Shown: positions 12,495 to 22,124 of the stretch, one piece after another | Layout: each line of letters starts with the position of its first letter | Position numbering within the stretch: position 1 is the first letter of the stretch | Source of the DNA: UBA11524 sp964464815 | Lineage (GTDB): Bacteria > Bacillota > Clostridia > Christensenellales > Aristaeellaceae | Direction: 5' to 3' | Assembly (NCBI GenBank): GCA_964464815.1 | Contig: CAYXHF010000025.1 | Span: forward strand, 1 to 37,474 | DNA: 37,474 nt | Position numbers and translations under genes: made by a program | Notes under the pieces: generated by a model | Database searches by the model: none | Seen by the model: only the letters and a program-made list of their open reading frames with translations | Told to the model about the DNA's origin: nothing

Positions 12495-15302
12495 ATGACA
12501 ATGAACGATATGACTTTCCAAAACAGCAGCCTTCCGGAGAACGAGCGGATCAGTGATCTGCTGGGACGTTTGACATTGCAGGAAAAGTGTGGCATGCTCG
12601 TCAACTGGCAGCGGGCGATCCCGCGCCTGGGAATCAAGGACATTCACATGGGGCTGGAGATTGCACGTGGTCATGTGTCGCGTGACCCGGCGCATCCGTC
12701 CACCGTGTTCCCGCAGCCCATCGGTATGGCGGCAATGTTTGACCCAGCGCTGATGGAGAAGATCGGCGCGGCTGCCGGCGTGGAGTCGCGTATCATTGCG
12801 GTGCAGGCCGCCCGTGAGAACCCGGAGCTGTCCCCCTGCTCCGGTCTGCTGACCTTCGGCCCGACCATCGACATGGAGCGTCATCCGCTCTGGGGCCGGA
12901 CGGAGGAAGCATACGGCGAAGATCCCTTCCTTGCCGGGAAGCTGTCTGCCGCCTACACGCGTGGGCTGCGGGGCGATCACCCGTACTACGCGCAGGTCAT
13001 TCCCGGCATCAAGCATTTCTTCGCCAACAACAATGAACGGGATCGGGTGACAAGCGATTCGCAGGTATCGCCCCGCATCAGGCGTGAGTACTATTATGAG
13101 CCGTTCCGCCGCTGCTTCGAGGAGGGCGGCGCGATGGGCGTGATGGCTGCTTACAATGAAGTCAATGGCGTGCCCATGCTCTGCTCGCCCGATTTGCAGT
13201 GCGTGGTCAAGGCCGAGTGGCATGCGGATTTTATCATGTCCGACGGCGGCGACTTTGCCAGCAATGTCACCGACCACAAGCGCTATGATAATCATGCCGC
13301 TTCGTATGCAGCGGCGCTCCATGCAGGGGCAGATTTCATGCTGGACAACCGGGAGATCGTGGCGTCCGGCGTGACTTCGGCGCTGGAGCAGGGGCTGATT
13401 ACCATGGCGGAGCTGGATGACGCGGTCAGCAATGTGCTGCGATTGCGTTTCCGGCTGGGCGAGTTTGATCCGGCGGAGCAGAATCCCTATGCGCAGCGGG
13501 ACGAAAGCCTGCTCATGTGTACTGATCACACGCTCCTGAACCACCGCGCTGCCTGCGAGCAGATGGTGCTGCTGGAGAACAACGGCATTCTCCCGCTGGA
13601 TGAGAGCATCCCTTCCATTGCGCTGGTCGGCCCGCAAGTAAAGAAAAACCGCATGGACTGGTACACTGGTCACAGCGCCTACAACGTGACGATTCATGAC
13701 GGCTTGACGAAAGTCCTTGGACAACGCGTCATGACTGATGAAGGCTTTGACGTCGTTGCCCTGCGCAGTCGGATGACCGGGAAGTATGTCGTCGCGGGCG
13801 AGAATGGCGTCCTTCGCGCAGACAGCAATGAACCTGAGCCGTTTGTGCTGGAGGACTGGGGCTTCGGCAGCATCCGCCTGCAGAGGCAGAGCACCGGGCT
13901 GTATGTCCGTGCAGAGGACGACGGATATCTGGCGGCTGTTTGTGGCGACACCACAGAGTGGTACACGAAGTCGGCGCTGCAATGCGAGGAATGCGGAGAC
14001 ATCCGCTATCTGCGCACATGGAATGATCTTCGTGTGGTTACAGACGATGCGGGGAATATCACCATGTCCCCCTATGTGCTAGCGGACGCGGCGTGCGAGG
14101 AATACGAGTTTGTTGTGATTTCCTCCGGCGCTGAAAGAGTGCGCGCCCTTGCCGCACAGACTGACACGGTGGTCGTGTGCCTCGGCAACGATCCCATGCT
14201 CAACGGACGTGAGATGCAGGACAGGCCCAGCCTTGCGCTGCCCGCTTCCCAGAAGAAGCTGCTGGAAACGGCTTCGGCTGCAAACAAGCACACCATCCTG
14301 CTGTTGGTGTCCAGCTATCCCTACGCCATCACGGAAGAACGTAAGCACTGCGCCGCCGTGCTCCACACCAGCCATGCCGGGCCGGAACTGGGACACGCAG
14401 TCTGCGAAACCCTCTTTGGGACAATCAATCCCGCTGGCCGCCTGCCCATGACGTGGTACGCCAGCGACCGGGAGCTGCCGGACATTCTGGACTATGAGCT
14501 GCCCCACAATCGACTGACCTACCTGTACAGAACCCGCAGGCCGCTGTATCCATTCGGCTACGGCCTGAGCTACACGACCTTCCGCTATGCAAACGCGAAG
14601 GCGCAGCAAAACGGCGATGCCGTACAGTTCGAGGTGGATGTGACCAACACCGGCTGCTGTGCCGGGGAGGAAGTCGTGCAGGTCTACTTCCGCGCGGTCG
14701 AGCCTTGCGTGCAGCGTCCTCTGCGCCAGCTGTGCGCCTTTGAGCGCCGAATGATCCAGCACAACAGCACGGAACATTTCGCATTCACCATCCCGGTCAA
14801 GGAGCTGTGCCGCTGGCTGCCTGCAGAAGAGCGCTTCGTGGTTGACACCGGGCTGTACAGCTTCATGGTCGGCAGCAACTGTCTGGATGTGCAGGGCGAG
14901 CAGACTCTATATATTCATGGCGACGATGTGAAGCCGAGGCGCTTGGATAAGCCTATACAGGCTTGTCTGTATGACGATGCATGGCACATGCAGACGCTCT
15001 ACGATGACGAATTCGGCGAGTATTACCTGTATGCTGCGGATGATGACAACAGGGTGATCTATCTGAATGTCGATCTGAAACAGGCGGAAACGCTGGTTAT
15101 CGATGCAGTCAATCCCTTCACAGCCGGTGATATTATTGTGACAGCAGATGGTGCAGAGCTCGGTCGGGCGCGAATTTCATCTATGACTTCGACCAGAGCA
15201 TTCCAGCCAATCCGCATTCCAATCAGGACAACCGGACTGGTGAAGCAGCTTAACATTACCGTTCCCAAGGAAACCCGTCTTCGCACGATCCGGGTAGAAT
15301 GA
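12495..15302 (+). CDS. Large GH3 glycosidase with inserted beta-trefoil and C-terminal accessory module
   Basis: The 935-residue protein begins with a GH3 catalytic barrel. GIKHFFANNNERDRVTSDSQ and MAAYNEVNGVPM lead to DFIMSDGGDF, with nucleophile Asp250; LRLRFRLGEFDP follows, as in xylosidase/glucosidase-type members. The second GH3 domain (MVLLENNGILPLD) is interrupted by about 110 residues (roughly 412-530) with fascin-like repeats: VALRSRMTGKYVVAGENGVL, IRLQRQSTGLYVRAEDDGYL, YLRTWNDLRVVTDDAGNI. The domain resumes at VVCLGNDPMLNG. A fibronectin-III-like domain follows YPFGYGLSYT. The last 110 or so residues (YYLYAADDDNRVIYLNVDLK onward) look like a carbohydrate-binding beta sandwich. AAGGGG precedes the start; there is no signal peptide. 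Confidence 0.88.
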   Translation: MTMNDMTFQNSSLPENERISDLLGRLTLQEKCGMLVNWQRAIPRLGIKDIHMGLEIARGHVSRDPAHPSTVFPQPIGMAAMFDPALMEKIGAAAGVESRIIAVQAARENPELSPCSGLLTFGPTIDMERHPLWGRTEEAYGEDPFLAGKLSAAYTRGLRGDHPYYAQVIPGIKHFFANNNERDRVTSDSQVSPRIRREYYYEPFRRCFEEGGAMGVMAAYNEVNGVPMLCSPDLQCVVKAEWHADFIMSDGGDFASNVTDHKRYDNHAASYAAALHAGADFMLDNREIVASGVTSALEQGLITMAELDDAVSNVLRLRFRLGEFDPAEQNPYAQRDESLLMCTDHTLLNHRAACEQMVLLENNGILPLDESIPSIALVGPQVKKNRMDWYTGHSAYNVTIHDGLTKVLGQRVMTDEGFDVVALRSRMTGKYVVAGENGVLRADSNEPEPFVLEDWGFGSIRLQRQSTGLYVRAEDDGYLAAVCGDTTEWYTKSALQCEECGDIRYLRTWNDLRVVTDDAGNITMSPYVLADAACEEYEFVVISSGAERVRALAAQTDTVVVCLGNDPMLNGREMQDRPSLALPASQKKLLETASAANKHTILLLVSSYPYAITEERKHCAAVLHTSHAGPELGHAVCETLFGTINPAGRLPMTWYASDRELPDILDYELPHNRLTYLYRTRRPLYPFGYGLSYTTFRYANAKAQQNGDAVQFEVDVTNTGCCAGEEVVQVYFRAVEPCVQRPLRQLCAFERRMIQHNSTEHFAFTIPVKELCRWLPAEERFVVDTGLYSFMVGSNCLDVQGEQTLYIHGDDVKPRRLDKPIQACLYDDAWHMQTLYDDEFGEYYLYAADDDNRVIYLNVDLKQAETLVIDAVNPFTAGDIIVTADGAELGRARISSMTSTRAFQPIRIPIRTTGLVKQLNITVPKETRLRTIRVE

Positions 15303-15320
15303 CATCAGAAGGCTTGCAGT

Positions 15321-15788
15321 ATGAAGCGTTATCTTGCCATCGACATCGGCGCATCCTCCGGCAGGCACATCGTCGGCTGGGAGGAAGCCGGGTCGCTGCA
15401 AACACAGGAGGTCTACCGCTTTCCAAATAGTGTAACGGAGCGGGATGCCCGCCTGACTTGGGACACAGAGGCGCTTTTTCTCCATGTGAAGGCCGGTATT
15501 GATGCGGCATCGCAGGCGTTCGGAAGCATTGAGAGCCTGTCCATTGACACATGGGGCGTGGATTATGTGCGCATGCGGGGTGATGAACCCGTCATGCCCT
15601 GCTATGCCTACCGGGACAGCTTTGCAGAGACGGTTGTCCCAAAGGTACATGCCAGGATACCTTTTGACGAAATGTACTGCCGTACGGGCATCCAGTTTTA
15701 GCCCTTCAACACAATCTATCAGCTGTATGCAGACAGGCTTTCCGGACGTTTGGATGGCGTGAGGACTTCCTCGATTAAGCCACAATAA
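15321..15788 (+). pseudogene. Truncated rhamnulokinase (RhaB-type) pseudogene
   Basis: The gene begins MKRYLAIDIGASSGRHIVGW, the phosphate-1 motif of FGGY-family rhamnulokinases, and continues with LSIDTWGVDYVRM and a characteristic MYCRTGIQF. A TAG at 15699-15701 then replaces the expected Gln of the family motif, because the frame continues PFNTIYQLYADRLSGRLDGV exactly as in RhaB. After DGV the frame shifts: an alternative frame reads EDFL, the expected continuation, and then stops. Only about the first third of a kinase of roughly 480 residues remains. Rhamnulokinase phosphorylates L-rhamnulose in rhamnose catabolism, which fits the downstream alpha-L-rhamnosidase. The fragment cannot be active. 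Confidence 0.88.
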
Positions 15789-15809
15789 TTACATGAGGAG
15801 AGAGCAACA

Positions 15810-17222
15810 ATGAGCGATTACAAGAAGGTGCACATGGGTCAGGCCAAGTGCGGCCTTGATTTAGGCGACGGCAGCGAACGCGCCGAATATGTCTGTCAGG
15901 ACTACATCCTGCACAAACTGGGCAGACCCCACCGCTGTGTGAACATCATGTACACCCTTTATCCCAAGGATGAGCAGTGGCCCCAGCGCATCAGCGAAGC
16001 CTGCAAGGACATGGAGATCAACTACCAGTGGGATTATCCTTATGACGACTATTTCCCCTATGGCGCGAACGGCCAGCCCTTCGAGCAGATGCGCGACATC
16101 CGTCGTCACGGACAGGATGTGCTGCTGACGTTGACGGTAGACTGTTCGCTGGATGACGAGTATCTGCGCCAGGTTGCCCGACAGCTCAGACCCTTTGGCC
16201 GCATGCGCATCCGCATCAACCATGAGTGCGCGGGCGACTGGTTCACGCACAACCGGCGCTTCTCCTATGAGGAGGTTGGCGCGTTCTTCGTCCGCTTCCA
16301 CAACATCATCAAAGAGGAAGCACCCAATGTCAGCACGATTTTCTGCGCTGGTTTCCTGAAGGATGACGGCTCGGAAATCGAGTTCCAGGATGCCTTCCTT
16401 CCGGCCTACAAGGCGGCGGACATTTGGTCGGCAGACTGTTATCTCGCGCTGCATTTTGGCTGGCCTTACGACATCGCCGAGAAGGATAGCGGCAGGTTTA
16501 ATCATTCCAGCGTTGAATACTATTATCACCGTTTCCGTAAAACTGCTGAGCGTCTGACGCAGCTGTGCGGCAAAAAGCCCATGACGACCGCCGAGTTTAA
16601 CACCGATGGCGATGTGACTGGTGCTTTCCATCAGGGCGAATCCATCAAGCGCTTCGCCTATGCGTTCCGCGACCATCAGGCCGATTGGTTTCAGGGCATT
16701 TCCATGTACCAATTCCGCGACCGTGGTCGTCTGGGGCTGGAAATGGAAGACCCGAGCAATCCTGCCATTGGCATCGAGCAGCCCGTCATGGACGATTACA
16801 AGGAGGTCCTCTCTGACCCGTACTTCCTGCCCAGCATGACAACGGGCAATGCACTTTCCTTCCCCGTGCAGCTCCGTTGGGGCGGCTCAGAGGACGCAGA
16901 CGGCATCGAAATTCCCATGACCTTTACAGGTACGCCGGAGTTTTGCGAAATCACGTGTGAAGCAGCGCTGAGCCTGATGATTGAATGTCACGGACGCTGG
17001 TTCTACAAAGCGCCCGGCGTCAGGACCATCGACCTGATGCCTGCCTTCTACAAGCATCGTCTGGACGGCGAAACCGTCCTGCCCATTCGTCTGTTTGCCA
17101 CACCCGTGGATGGCGAAAACCACGAGGATGCGCACGCCGATTGGCAATTCAACTACTACACCGAAATGAAAACACCCCCAGCCTTCCGGATTCGTTATGA
17201 AACACCCGCGCAGGTGGAATAA
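15810..17222 (+). CDS. Putative TIM-barrel glycoside hydrolase, clan GH-A-like, family unassigned
   Basis: The 470-residue protein is not a family I can name. Its pattern is that of a retaining clan GH-A enzyme: RIRINHECAGDWF places Glu139 at the end of strand 4, like the acid/base in GH26 (R-x-x-HE-x-x-G-x-W). KPMTTAEFNTDG places Glu262 at strand 7, as the nucleophile. WDYPYDDYFPYG, WSADCYLALHFGWP and GISMYQFRDRGRLGLEMEDP would line the active site. The C-terminal 130 residues (PVQLRWGGSEDADGIEIPM onward) form a beta-sandwich-like domain. There is no signal peptide. GAGGAGAG precedes the ATG. It lies between the rhamnulokinase relic and the rhamnosidase, so a rhamnose-bearing oligosaccharide is a likely substrate. 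The fold call is motif-based. Confidence 0.65.
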   Translation: MSDYKKVHMGQAKCGLDLGDGSERAEYVCQDYILHKLGRPHRCVNIMYTLYPKDEQWPQRISEACKDMEINYQWDYPYDDYFPYGANGQPFEQMRDIRRHGQDVLLTLTVDCSLDDEYLRQVARQLRPFGRMRIRINHECAGDWFTHNRRFSYEEVGAFFVRFHNIIKEEAPNVSTIFCAGFLKDDGSEIEFQDAFLPAYKAADIWSADCYLALHFGWPYDIAEKDSGRFNHSSVEYYYHRFRKTAERLTQLCGKKPMTTAEFNTDGDVTGAFHQGESIKRFAYAFRDHQADWFQGISMYQFRDRGRLGLEMEDPSNPAIGIEQPVMDDYKEVLSDPYFLPSMTTGNALSFPVQLRWGGSEDADGIEIPMTFTGTPEFCEITCEAALSLMIECHGRWFYKAPGVRTIDLMPAFYKHRLDGETVLPIRLFATPVDGENHEDAHADWQFNYYTEMKTPPAFRIRYETPAQVE

Positions 17223-17253
17223 GTTCATCCGCGCATCAAGGAGGACTCCCCCC

Positions 17254-20200
17254 ATGGAAATCAGCAAGCTCCTGACAGAAGATCAGGAAAACCCCATTGG
17301 CCTGGATGAAGCCACACCCGCATTTTCGTGGCAGATCACTTCCCCGCAGCAAAACGTGATGCAGGTGGCCTATTCGCTTTGCATCCGCAAGGCTGATGAC
17401 CAGCAGGCGGTGTGGCAGACCGGCCGCATTGCCGCCTCCAGCGCCGCCAATATTCTGTATGCCGGTGCGCCGCTGGAAAGCTGCCAGCGCTATCAGGTGA
17501 CGCTGCACGTTTGGGACAATCATGGTCAGGAGGCCGTTCGCGAAAGCTTCTTCGAGACAGGCTTGATGGATTCGTCCCTCGCGGCATGGGAAGGCGCCAC
17601 ATGGATTGCCGCGCCCAGATTCTCTGTCATGGCACGCGCGCGCGGCATCTTCCGCATTGAGACAACCTTCCGCCTGACAGCAGGTGCAGACCGCGCCGGT
17701 CTTGTCTTTGGCGCAAAGGATGCGCGATTGATGGATGAATCGCTCAACGAGTATGGCCTGGCGGGCGAAAACTACATCCGCTATGAATTGAACGTCTCCA
17801 CACAGACGCTGGACATTTACCGCGTCGGCTACGCGCTGACAGATTGCGCCGATGTGCCGTTTGCCAGTGTCCCCCTGCCGGATGGACTGCTGGAAAAGGG
17901 CGATAGCGCCTTCCACACCCTGTCCGTGCTGGTGATGGGCAATCACGCACAGGCATTTCTGGATGGCACCGTCATTGACCAGCCTCAGCCGCATCCGCAA
18001 ATTCCCGGTCGTGTGCTGAATCCGCGCGGCTGCAACGACGTGCTGACCTACCCTCGCCTGAACGAAATCGGCTTTTTTGCAGGCGAAACGGGCGTGGTGC
18101 TGTTCCAGAACCTCCGCGTGGCAAATGTTCGTCTGCCGGGCGCTGTGTTCATTGACGAAACGCCCGCTGGCGGCATGCATGGCGATACGATTTTCGCCAC
18201 CCTGCCGGTGCAGGAGGGCTGCTTCGCCCTGCATCATCAGCAAGTGACTGCCGACCCGTCAAACACCTCCATTCCCATGCTTCGCCGCGCCTGTCCGGTG
18301 CGGGATGGCCTGCGGCGCGCACGGCTGTACATCACCGCACGTGGCATTTATGAGGCGGTCGTGAACGGCCACGTCATCACGTCCAATCCGCTTGCACCCG
18401 GCTTGACGCAGTATGACAAGAGGATGCAGTATCAGACCTACGACGTAACAAATCTGCTCACCCCCGGCGAAAATGCGCTGGGCGTGACGCTTGCCTCCGG
18501 CTGGTGGAGCGACGCGCAGACCTTTGTCGTTGGCCACTACAATTACTTTGGTGACAAGGAGGCCCTGCTGTGCAAGCTGGTGCTGGAATATGCCGACGGA
18601 CAGCGTGAGGTCATTGTCTCCGACCCCAACACCTGGCGATACTTCGGGGACGGCCCGTGGCAATACGCCGGGCTGTTCATGGGTGAGCAGTACGATGCGC
18701 GCCGTGCTGCACTGGCAAGTGCCTACGCTCTGCCCGGCTTTGACGATTCCGCGTGGGAGCAGCCTGTTCCCTATCAGCCAGTCACCATTCCCGGCTACGA
18801 CCCGGGCTTTGGCAGCCCGTGGCCGACGGTCAATGCAACCGAGCCGCTCCTGATTGGCGGGTATGATGCGCCTGTCCACATTGTCGAAACGCGACAGGCC
18901 ACGCATCACACCCAGCAAAGTGACCACGTTCACCTCTACGATTTCGGTCAGGAAATGGCGGGCGTGCCGGAAATCACCTTCCACGAGGCCGCCGGAACGC
19001 GCATCCTCATCCGCTGCGGTGAGGTGCTGTATCCCGACATGCCGCGCTACGGGCGCAACATTGGTCGCCTGATGCAGGAAAACTACCGCGACGCAGAAAG
19101 CACCGATGTCTACATCTGCGCCGGACTGCCTGAGGGTGAAACCTACCGGCCGCGCTTCACCTTCCACGGCTTCCGGTATCTGGAGCTGAACGGCGTGACG
19201 CACGCGCCGCAGTTGTCGGAGGTCAAGGCACATCAATATTCCTCCATCACCGAATTCGACGGCAGCTTCTCCAGCTCCGATACGGTGCTGAACCGCTTTG
19301 CCGAGAACGTGAAGTGGTCACAGCGCTGCAACTTCATCAACATTCCCACAGATTGCCCGCAGCGCAACGAGCGCATGGGCTGGGTCGGCGATACGCACGT
19401 GTTCTGCAACACCGCACTACACAACAGTAACCTGAAAGCCTTCTACGAGCGCAATTTGCAGGCTATGGCCGACCTGCAGGACGACGAGGGACGCTATCCG
19501 GAGATTGCACCCATCGGTGGCGGCTTTGGCGGCATCACGTATGAATGCGCCACCATCTTCATGAGCTGGGAGCTGTACCAGCAATACGGCGACCGCCGCA
19601 CCCTGTCGCGCTTCTATCCGGGCATGCAGCGCTACATGGCATACCTTTCCCACATGGGCATGCCGGGCATTGGCCGCGAGGATCGCATCGGGCCGTTGGG
19701 CGACTGGCTGGCCTTTGACGAAACCGATTCATGGCTGATGTGGAACGCATTCTACTACCGCGCCGCACTGCTGATGGAGAAAATCGCCACGGTTCTATCC
19801 CGCACGGAGGATGCCCGCGCCTACGCCATCCTGAAAAATGACATTCGCCGCTACTGGAATCGCGTCTTTGTTGACCCTGAAACAGGGCGCACCCGCACCT
19901 CCACAGGCGGCGCATGCGACACACAATGCTCCTACGCGCTGGGCATCTGCTATGAAATTGCCGATGATCCGGTGCGCATGGGCGCTCACCTCGCCCGCAA
20001 GGTGCAGGAAAGCGGCCACTGCGTCAGCACCGGCTTCTTCGGCACAGGGCTGGTGAGCAAGGCACTGAGCCAGCACGGTTATCGGGATGACGCATGGCAG
20101 ATGCTGCTTCAACGTGCCTTCCCGTCCTGGCTCTATCCAGTGACACAGGGTGCAACGACCATCTGGGAGCATTGGGACTCCTTCACCGCGGAAAACGGCT

Positions 20201-20544
20201 TTGGCGAATACAATTCCATGAACTCCTTCAACCACTATTCGCTGGGCAGCGTGCTGTCGTGGATGTACGACGAGATTCTGGGCATCCAGCGCCTGGTGGA
20301 GCATCCAGGCTTCACACATTTCCGTCTCCAACCGGATGTGCGCATGCTGGACTATGCTCATGGCCGTGTTGCCAGCCCCGCCGGCCCGATTGAAAGCGGC
20401 TGGCGGCGCGAAGACGGCTGCATCCACTACACCTGCACGATTCCTGCCAACACCACGGCCACGCTGCATCTGCCGGACGGTACGGTGCATGCGCTTGGCT
20501 CCGGTCATTACGAATTTACCATACAGGAGGGACAGGAGACATGA
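17254..20544 (+). CDS. Alpha-L-rhamnosidase, glycoside hydrolase family 78
   Basis: The 1096-residue protein shows the GH78 order of domains. An N-terminal fibronectin-like domain (NPIGLDEATPAFSWQI) is followed by an inserted concanavalin-like module (about residues 125-300, AGLVFGAKDARLM) and the rhamnosidase N domain (RARLYITARGIYEAVVNGHV, LTQYDKRMQYQTYDVTNLL). The (alpha/alpha)6 barrel then contains IPTDCPQRNERMGWVGDTHV (about 697-716), GDWLAFDETD (about 815-824) and TTIWEHWDSF, the acidic motifs of the catalytic centre. It hydrolyses terminal alpha-L-rhamnose by inversion. No signal peptide, so it acts on imported substrate. AAGGAGG precedes the start at 17254; its stop overlaps the GH5 start by four bases. 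Confidence 0.93.
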   Translation: MEISKLLTEDQENPIGLDEATPAFSWQITSPQQNVMQVAYSLCIRKADDQQAVWQTGRIAASSAANILYAGAPLESCQRYQVTLHVWDNHGQEAVRESFFETGLMDSSLAAWEGATWIAAPRFSVMARARGIFRIETTFRLTAGADRAGLVFGAKDARLMDESLNEYGLAGENYIRYELNVSTQTLDIYRVGYALTDCADVPFASVPLPDGLLEKGDSAFHTLSVLVMGNHAQAFLDGTVIDQPQPHPQIPGRVLNPRGCNDVLTYPRLNEIGFFAGETGVVLFQNLRVANVRLPGAVFIDETPAGGMHGDTIFATLPVQEGCFALHHQQVTADPSNTSIPMLRRACPVRDGLRRARLYITARGIYEAVVNGHVITSNPLAPGLTQYDKRMQYQTYDVTNLLTPGENALGVTLASGWWSDAQTFVVGHYNYFGDKEALLCKLVLEYADGQREVIVSDPNTWRYFGDGPWQYAGLFMGEQYDARRAALASAYALPGFDDSAWEQPVPYQPVTIPGYDPGFGSPWPTVNATEPLLIGGYDAPVHIVETRQATHHTQQSDHVHLYDFGQEMAGVPEITFHEAAGTRILIRCGEVLYPDMPRYGRNIGRLMQENYRDAESTDVYICAGLPEGETYRPRFTFHGFRYLELNGVTHAPQLSEVKAHQYSSITEFDGSFSSSDTVLNRFAENVKWSQRCNFINIPTDCPQRNERMGWVGDTHVFCNTALHNSNLKAFYERNLQAMADLQDDEGRYPEIAPIGGGFGGITYECATIFMSWELYQQYGDRRTLSRFYPGMQRYMAYLSHMGMPGIGREDRIGPLGDWLAFDETDSWLMWNAFYYRAALLMEKIATVLSRTEDARAYAILKNDIRRYWNRVFVDPETGRTRTSTGGACDTQCSYALGICYEIADDPVRMGAHLARKVQESGHCVSTGFFGTGLVSKALSQHGYRDDAWQMLLQRAFPSWLYPVTQGATTIWEHWDSFTAENGFGEYNSMNSFNHYSLGSVLSWMYDEILGIQRLVEHPGFTHFRLQPDVRMLDYAHGRVASPAGPIESGWRREDGCIHYTCTIPANTTATLHLPDGTVHALGSGHYEFTIQEGQET

Positions 20545-22100
20545 AACGGCTTTTCTCCCTGCTGCTCATTTTCCTGATGCTTCTTCCCTGCCTTTCCCTG
20601 GCTGAAGAAAATAAGCCCATCGTTCTCTTTTCCGGCAGCGCCAGTCAGACCTTCACCACGTGGGACACATGGGACAAAGCCCTTGCGCTGGGCAATGACC
20701 AATTTGACGTCACCGCCTTTGACAAGCCCTTCACCATCACCGTCCGCTACGAAAGCGACGGCGAACCTGTGCTGGTGCTCATGTCCTGGACAGGCGGCGC
20801 ATCTTGGGCGCAGATGACACCCGACTACACCGAGCGCGGCGTGGCGTACTACTCCTACGCCACGCTATGCGCCCACTACGGCAGCGATTTTTCTCTGCTC
20901 AACAACATCCTTGTGATGCCCGGTGGCGCCGATGTGACCGTCACGGAGCTTGCCTTCGTCTACGAAATCGCCACTGAGCAGGAAACGCTCACGACTCCTG
21001 TCACCTGCACCGGTCCGGCTGGTGAAATTGTGCGCAGCATCCGCGCCGGATGGAATCTGGGCAACACGCTGGATTCCTTCGGCGATTGGATTCTCTCCTC
21101 CGGCACAGGTTCGCCGCGCAGCTTTGAGACGGCTTGGGGCAACCCGATCACAACTGAGCGACTCATGGACGATATCAAGGCCGCCGGCTTCAACGCCGTG
21201 CGCATTCCTATCACCTGGACACAGCACATTGCTGATGATAGCACCTACCAGATTGACAGCGACTGGATGGCCCGCGTGCAGGAGGTGGTTGATTCCGTCC
21301 TGGCGCGCGATATGTACTGCATCATCAACCTGCACCACGATGTGGGCGGTGACAGCTGGCTGAAGGCAAGTGATGCCAGCATCGCGCAATCCGGCGACAA
21401 GTTCTGTGCCGTCTGGACACAGATTGCCAACCACTTCGCCGCGTATGATGAGCATTTGCTCTTTGAAGGCTTCAACGAAATCCTGAATGAGCAGAACAAC
21501 TGGAATTATCCCGGACAGGCCGCCACCACGGCTGTGAACACACTCAATCAGCTGTTTGTGAACACCATTCGCGCCACGGGTGGCCGCAACACCTCGCGCG
21601 TGCTGCTGGTCAACACCTATGCCGCAGGCACGAATGCCTCCTCCGTGGCAGACTTCGTTGTCCCGACGGATTCGGCGGAAAACTGCCTGATTGTCGAGGT
21701 ACACTACTACGATCCCGGTGCATACTGCTCCGCGATTTCCGGCACCTCCAACACGCAAGCCGTCTGGACGGAGAACGGCGGTCAGGCGCAGGTGGATCGG
21801 ATGCTTGACCGGCTTTACAAGCGCTTCACCAGTCAGGGCATTCCTGTCATCATTGGCGAGTTCGGTGCATCGAATAAGAATAACGCCGCCAATCGCGCCG
21901 AATACGCCCACTACCTCGTGGAAAACGCGGCGCTTCGCGGCATCAAGTGCTTCTGGTGGGACACAGGTAACCGGATTGACATCGACCCAGATTTGGGATA
22001 TTATCCAGGTATGGCGCTCTACGACCGATACAATCACACCTGGGTCTTCCCCGAAATTGTTGAGGCCATCACAGGCGTGAATGTCGCCAGCGACGAATAA
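20541..22100 (+). CDS. Secreted GH5 endo-glycanase with N-terminal accessory domain
   Basis: The 519-residue protein is the only enzyme here with an export signal (MKRLFSLLLIFLMLLPCLSL, cleavage near LAEE, no lipobox). Residues about 25-150 form a beta-sandwich domain that may bind carbohydrate. The GH5 barrel follows: RAGWNLGNTLDS, TAWGNPITT, FNAVRIPITW, CIINLHHD, FEGFNEILNEQNNW with acid/base Glu313, VEVHYYDP, and IIGEFGA with nucleophile Glu440. The GWNLGNTLD...WGNP pattern resembles subfamily GH5_4, whose members act on xyloglucan, beta-glucan or cellulose. It is translationally coupled to the rhamnosidase gene by an ATGA overlap. It likely performs the extracellular cut that makes the transportable oligosaccharides. 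Confidence 0.9.
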   Translation: MKRLFSLLLIFLMLLPCLSLAEENKPIVLFSGSASQTFTTWDTWDKALALGNDQFDVTAFDKPFTITVRYESDGEPVLVLMSWTGGASWAQMTPDYTERGVAYYSYATLCAHYGSDFSLLNNILVMPGGADVTVTELAFVYEIATEQETLTTPVTCTGPAGEIVRSIRAGWNLGNTLDSFGDWILSSGTGSPRSFETAWGNPITTERLMDDIKAAGFNAVRIPITWTQHIADDSTYQIDSDWMARVQEVVDSVLARDMYCIINLHHDVGGDSWLKASDASIAQSGDKFCAVWTQIANHFAAYDEHLLFEGFNEILNEQNNWNYPGQAATTAVNTLNQLFVNTIRATGGRNTSRVLLVNTYAAGTNASSVADFVVPTDSAENCLIVEVHYYDPGAYCSAISGTSNTQAVWTENGGQAQVDRMLDRLYKRFTSQGIPVIIGEFGASNKNNAANRAEYAHYLVENAALRGIKCFWWDTGNRIDIDPDLGYYPGMALYDRYNHTWVFPEIVEAITGVNVASDE

Positions 22101-22124
22101 GCCACTTGCAAAGGAGGCAGCTTC

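Noticed and set aside
12459..13982. Long minus-strand open frames opposite the GH3, GH78, GH5 and GH92 genes
   Set aside because: They are mirror frames produced by GC-rich codon usage of the real genes and show no family motifs or start signals.
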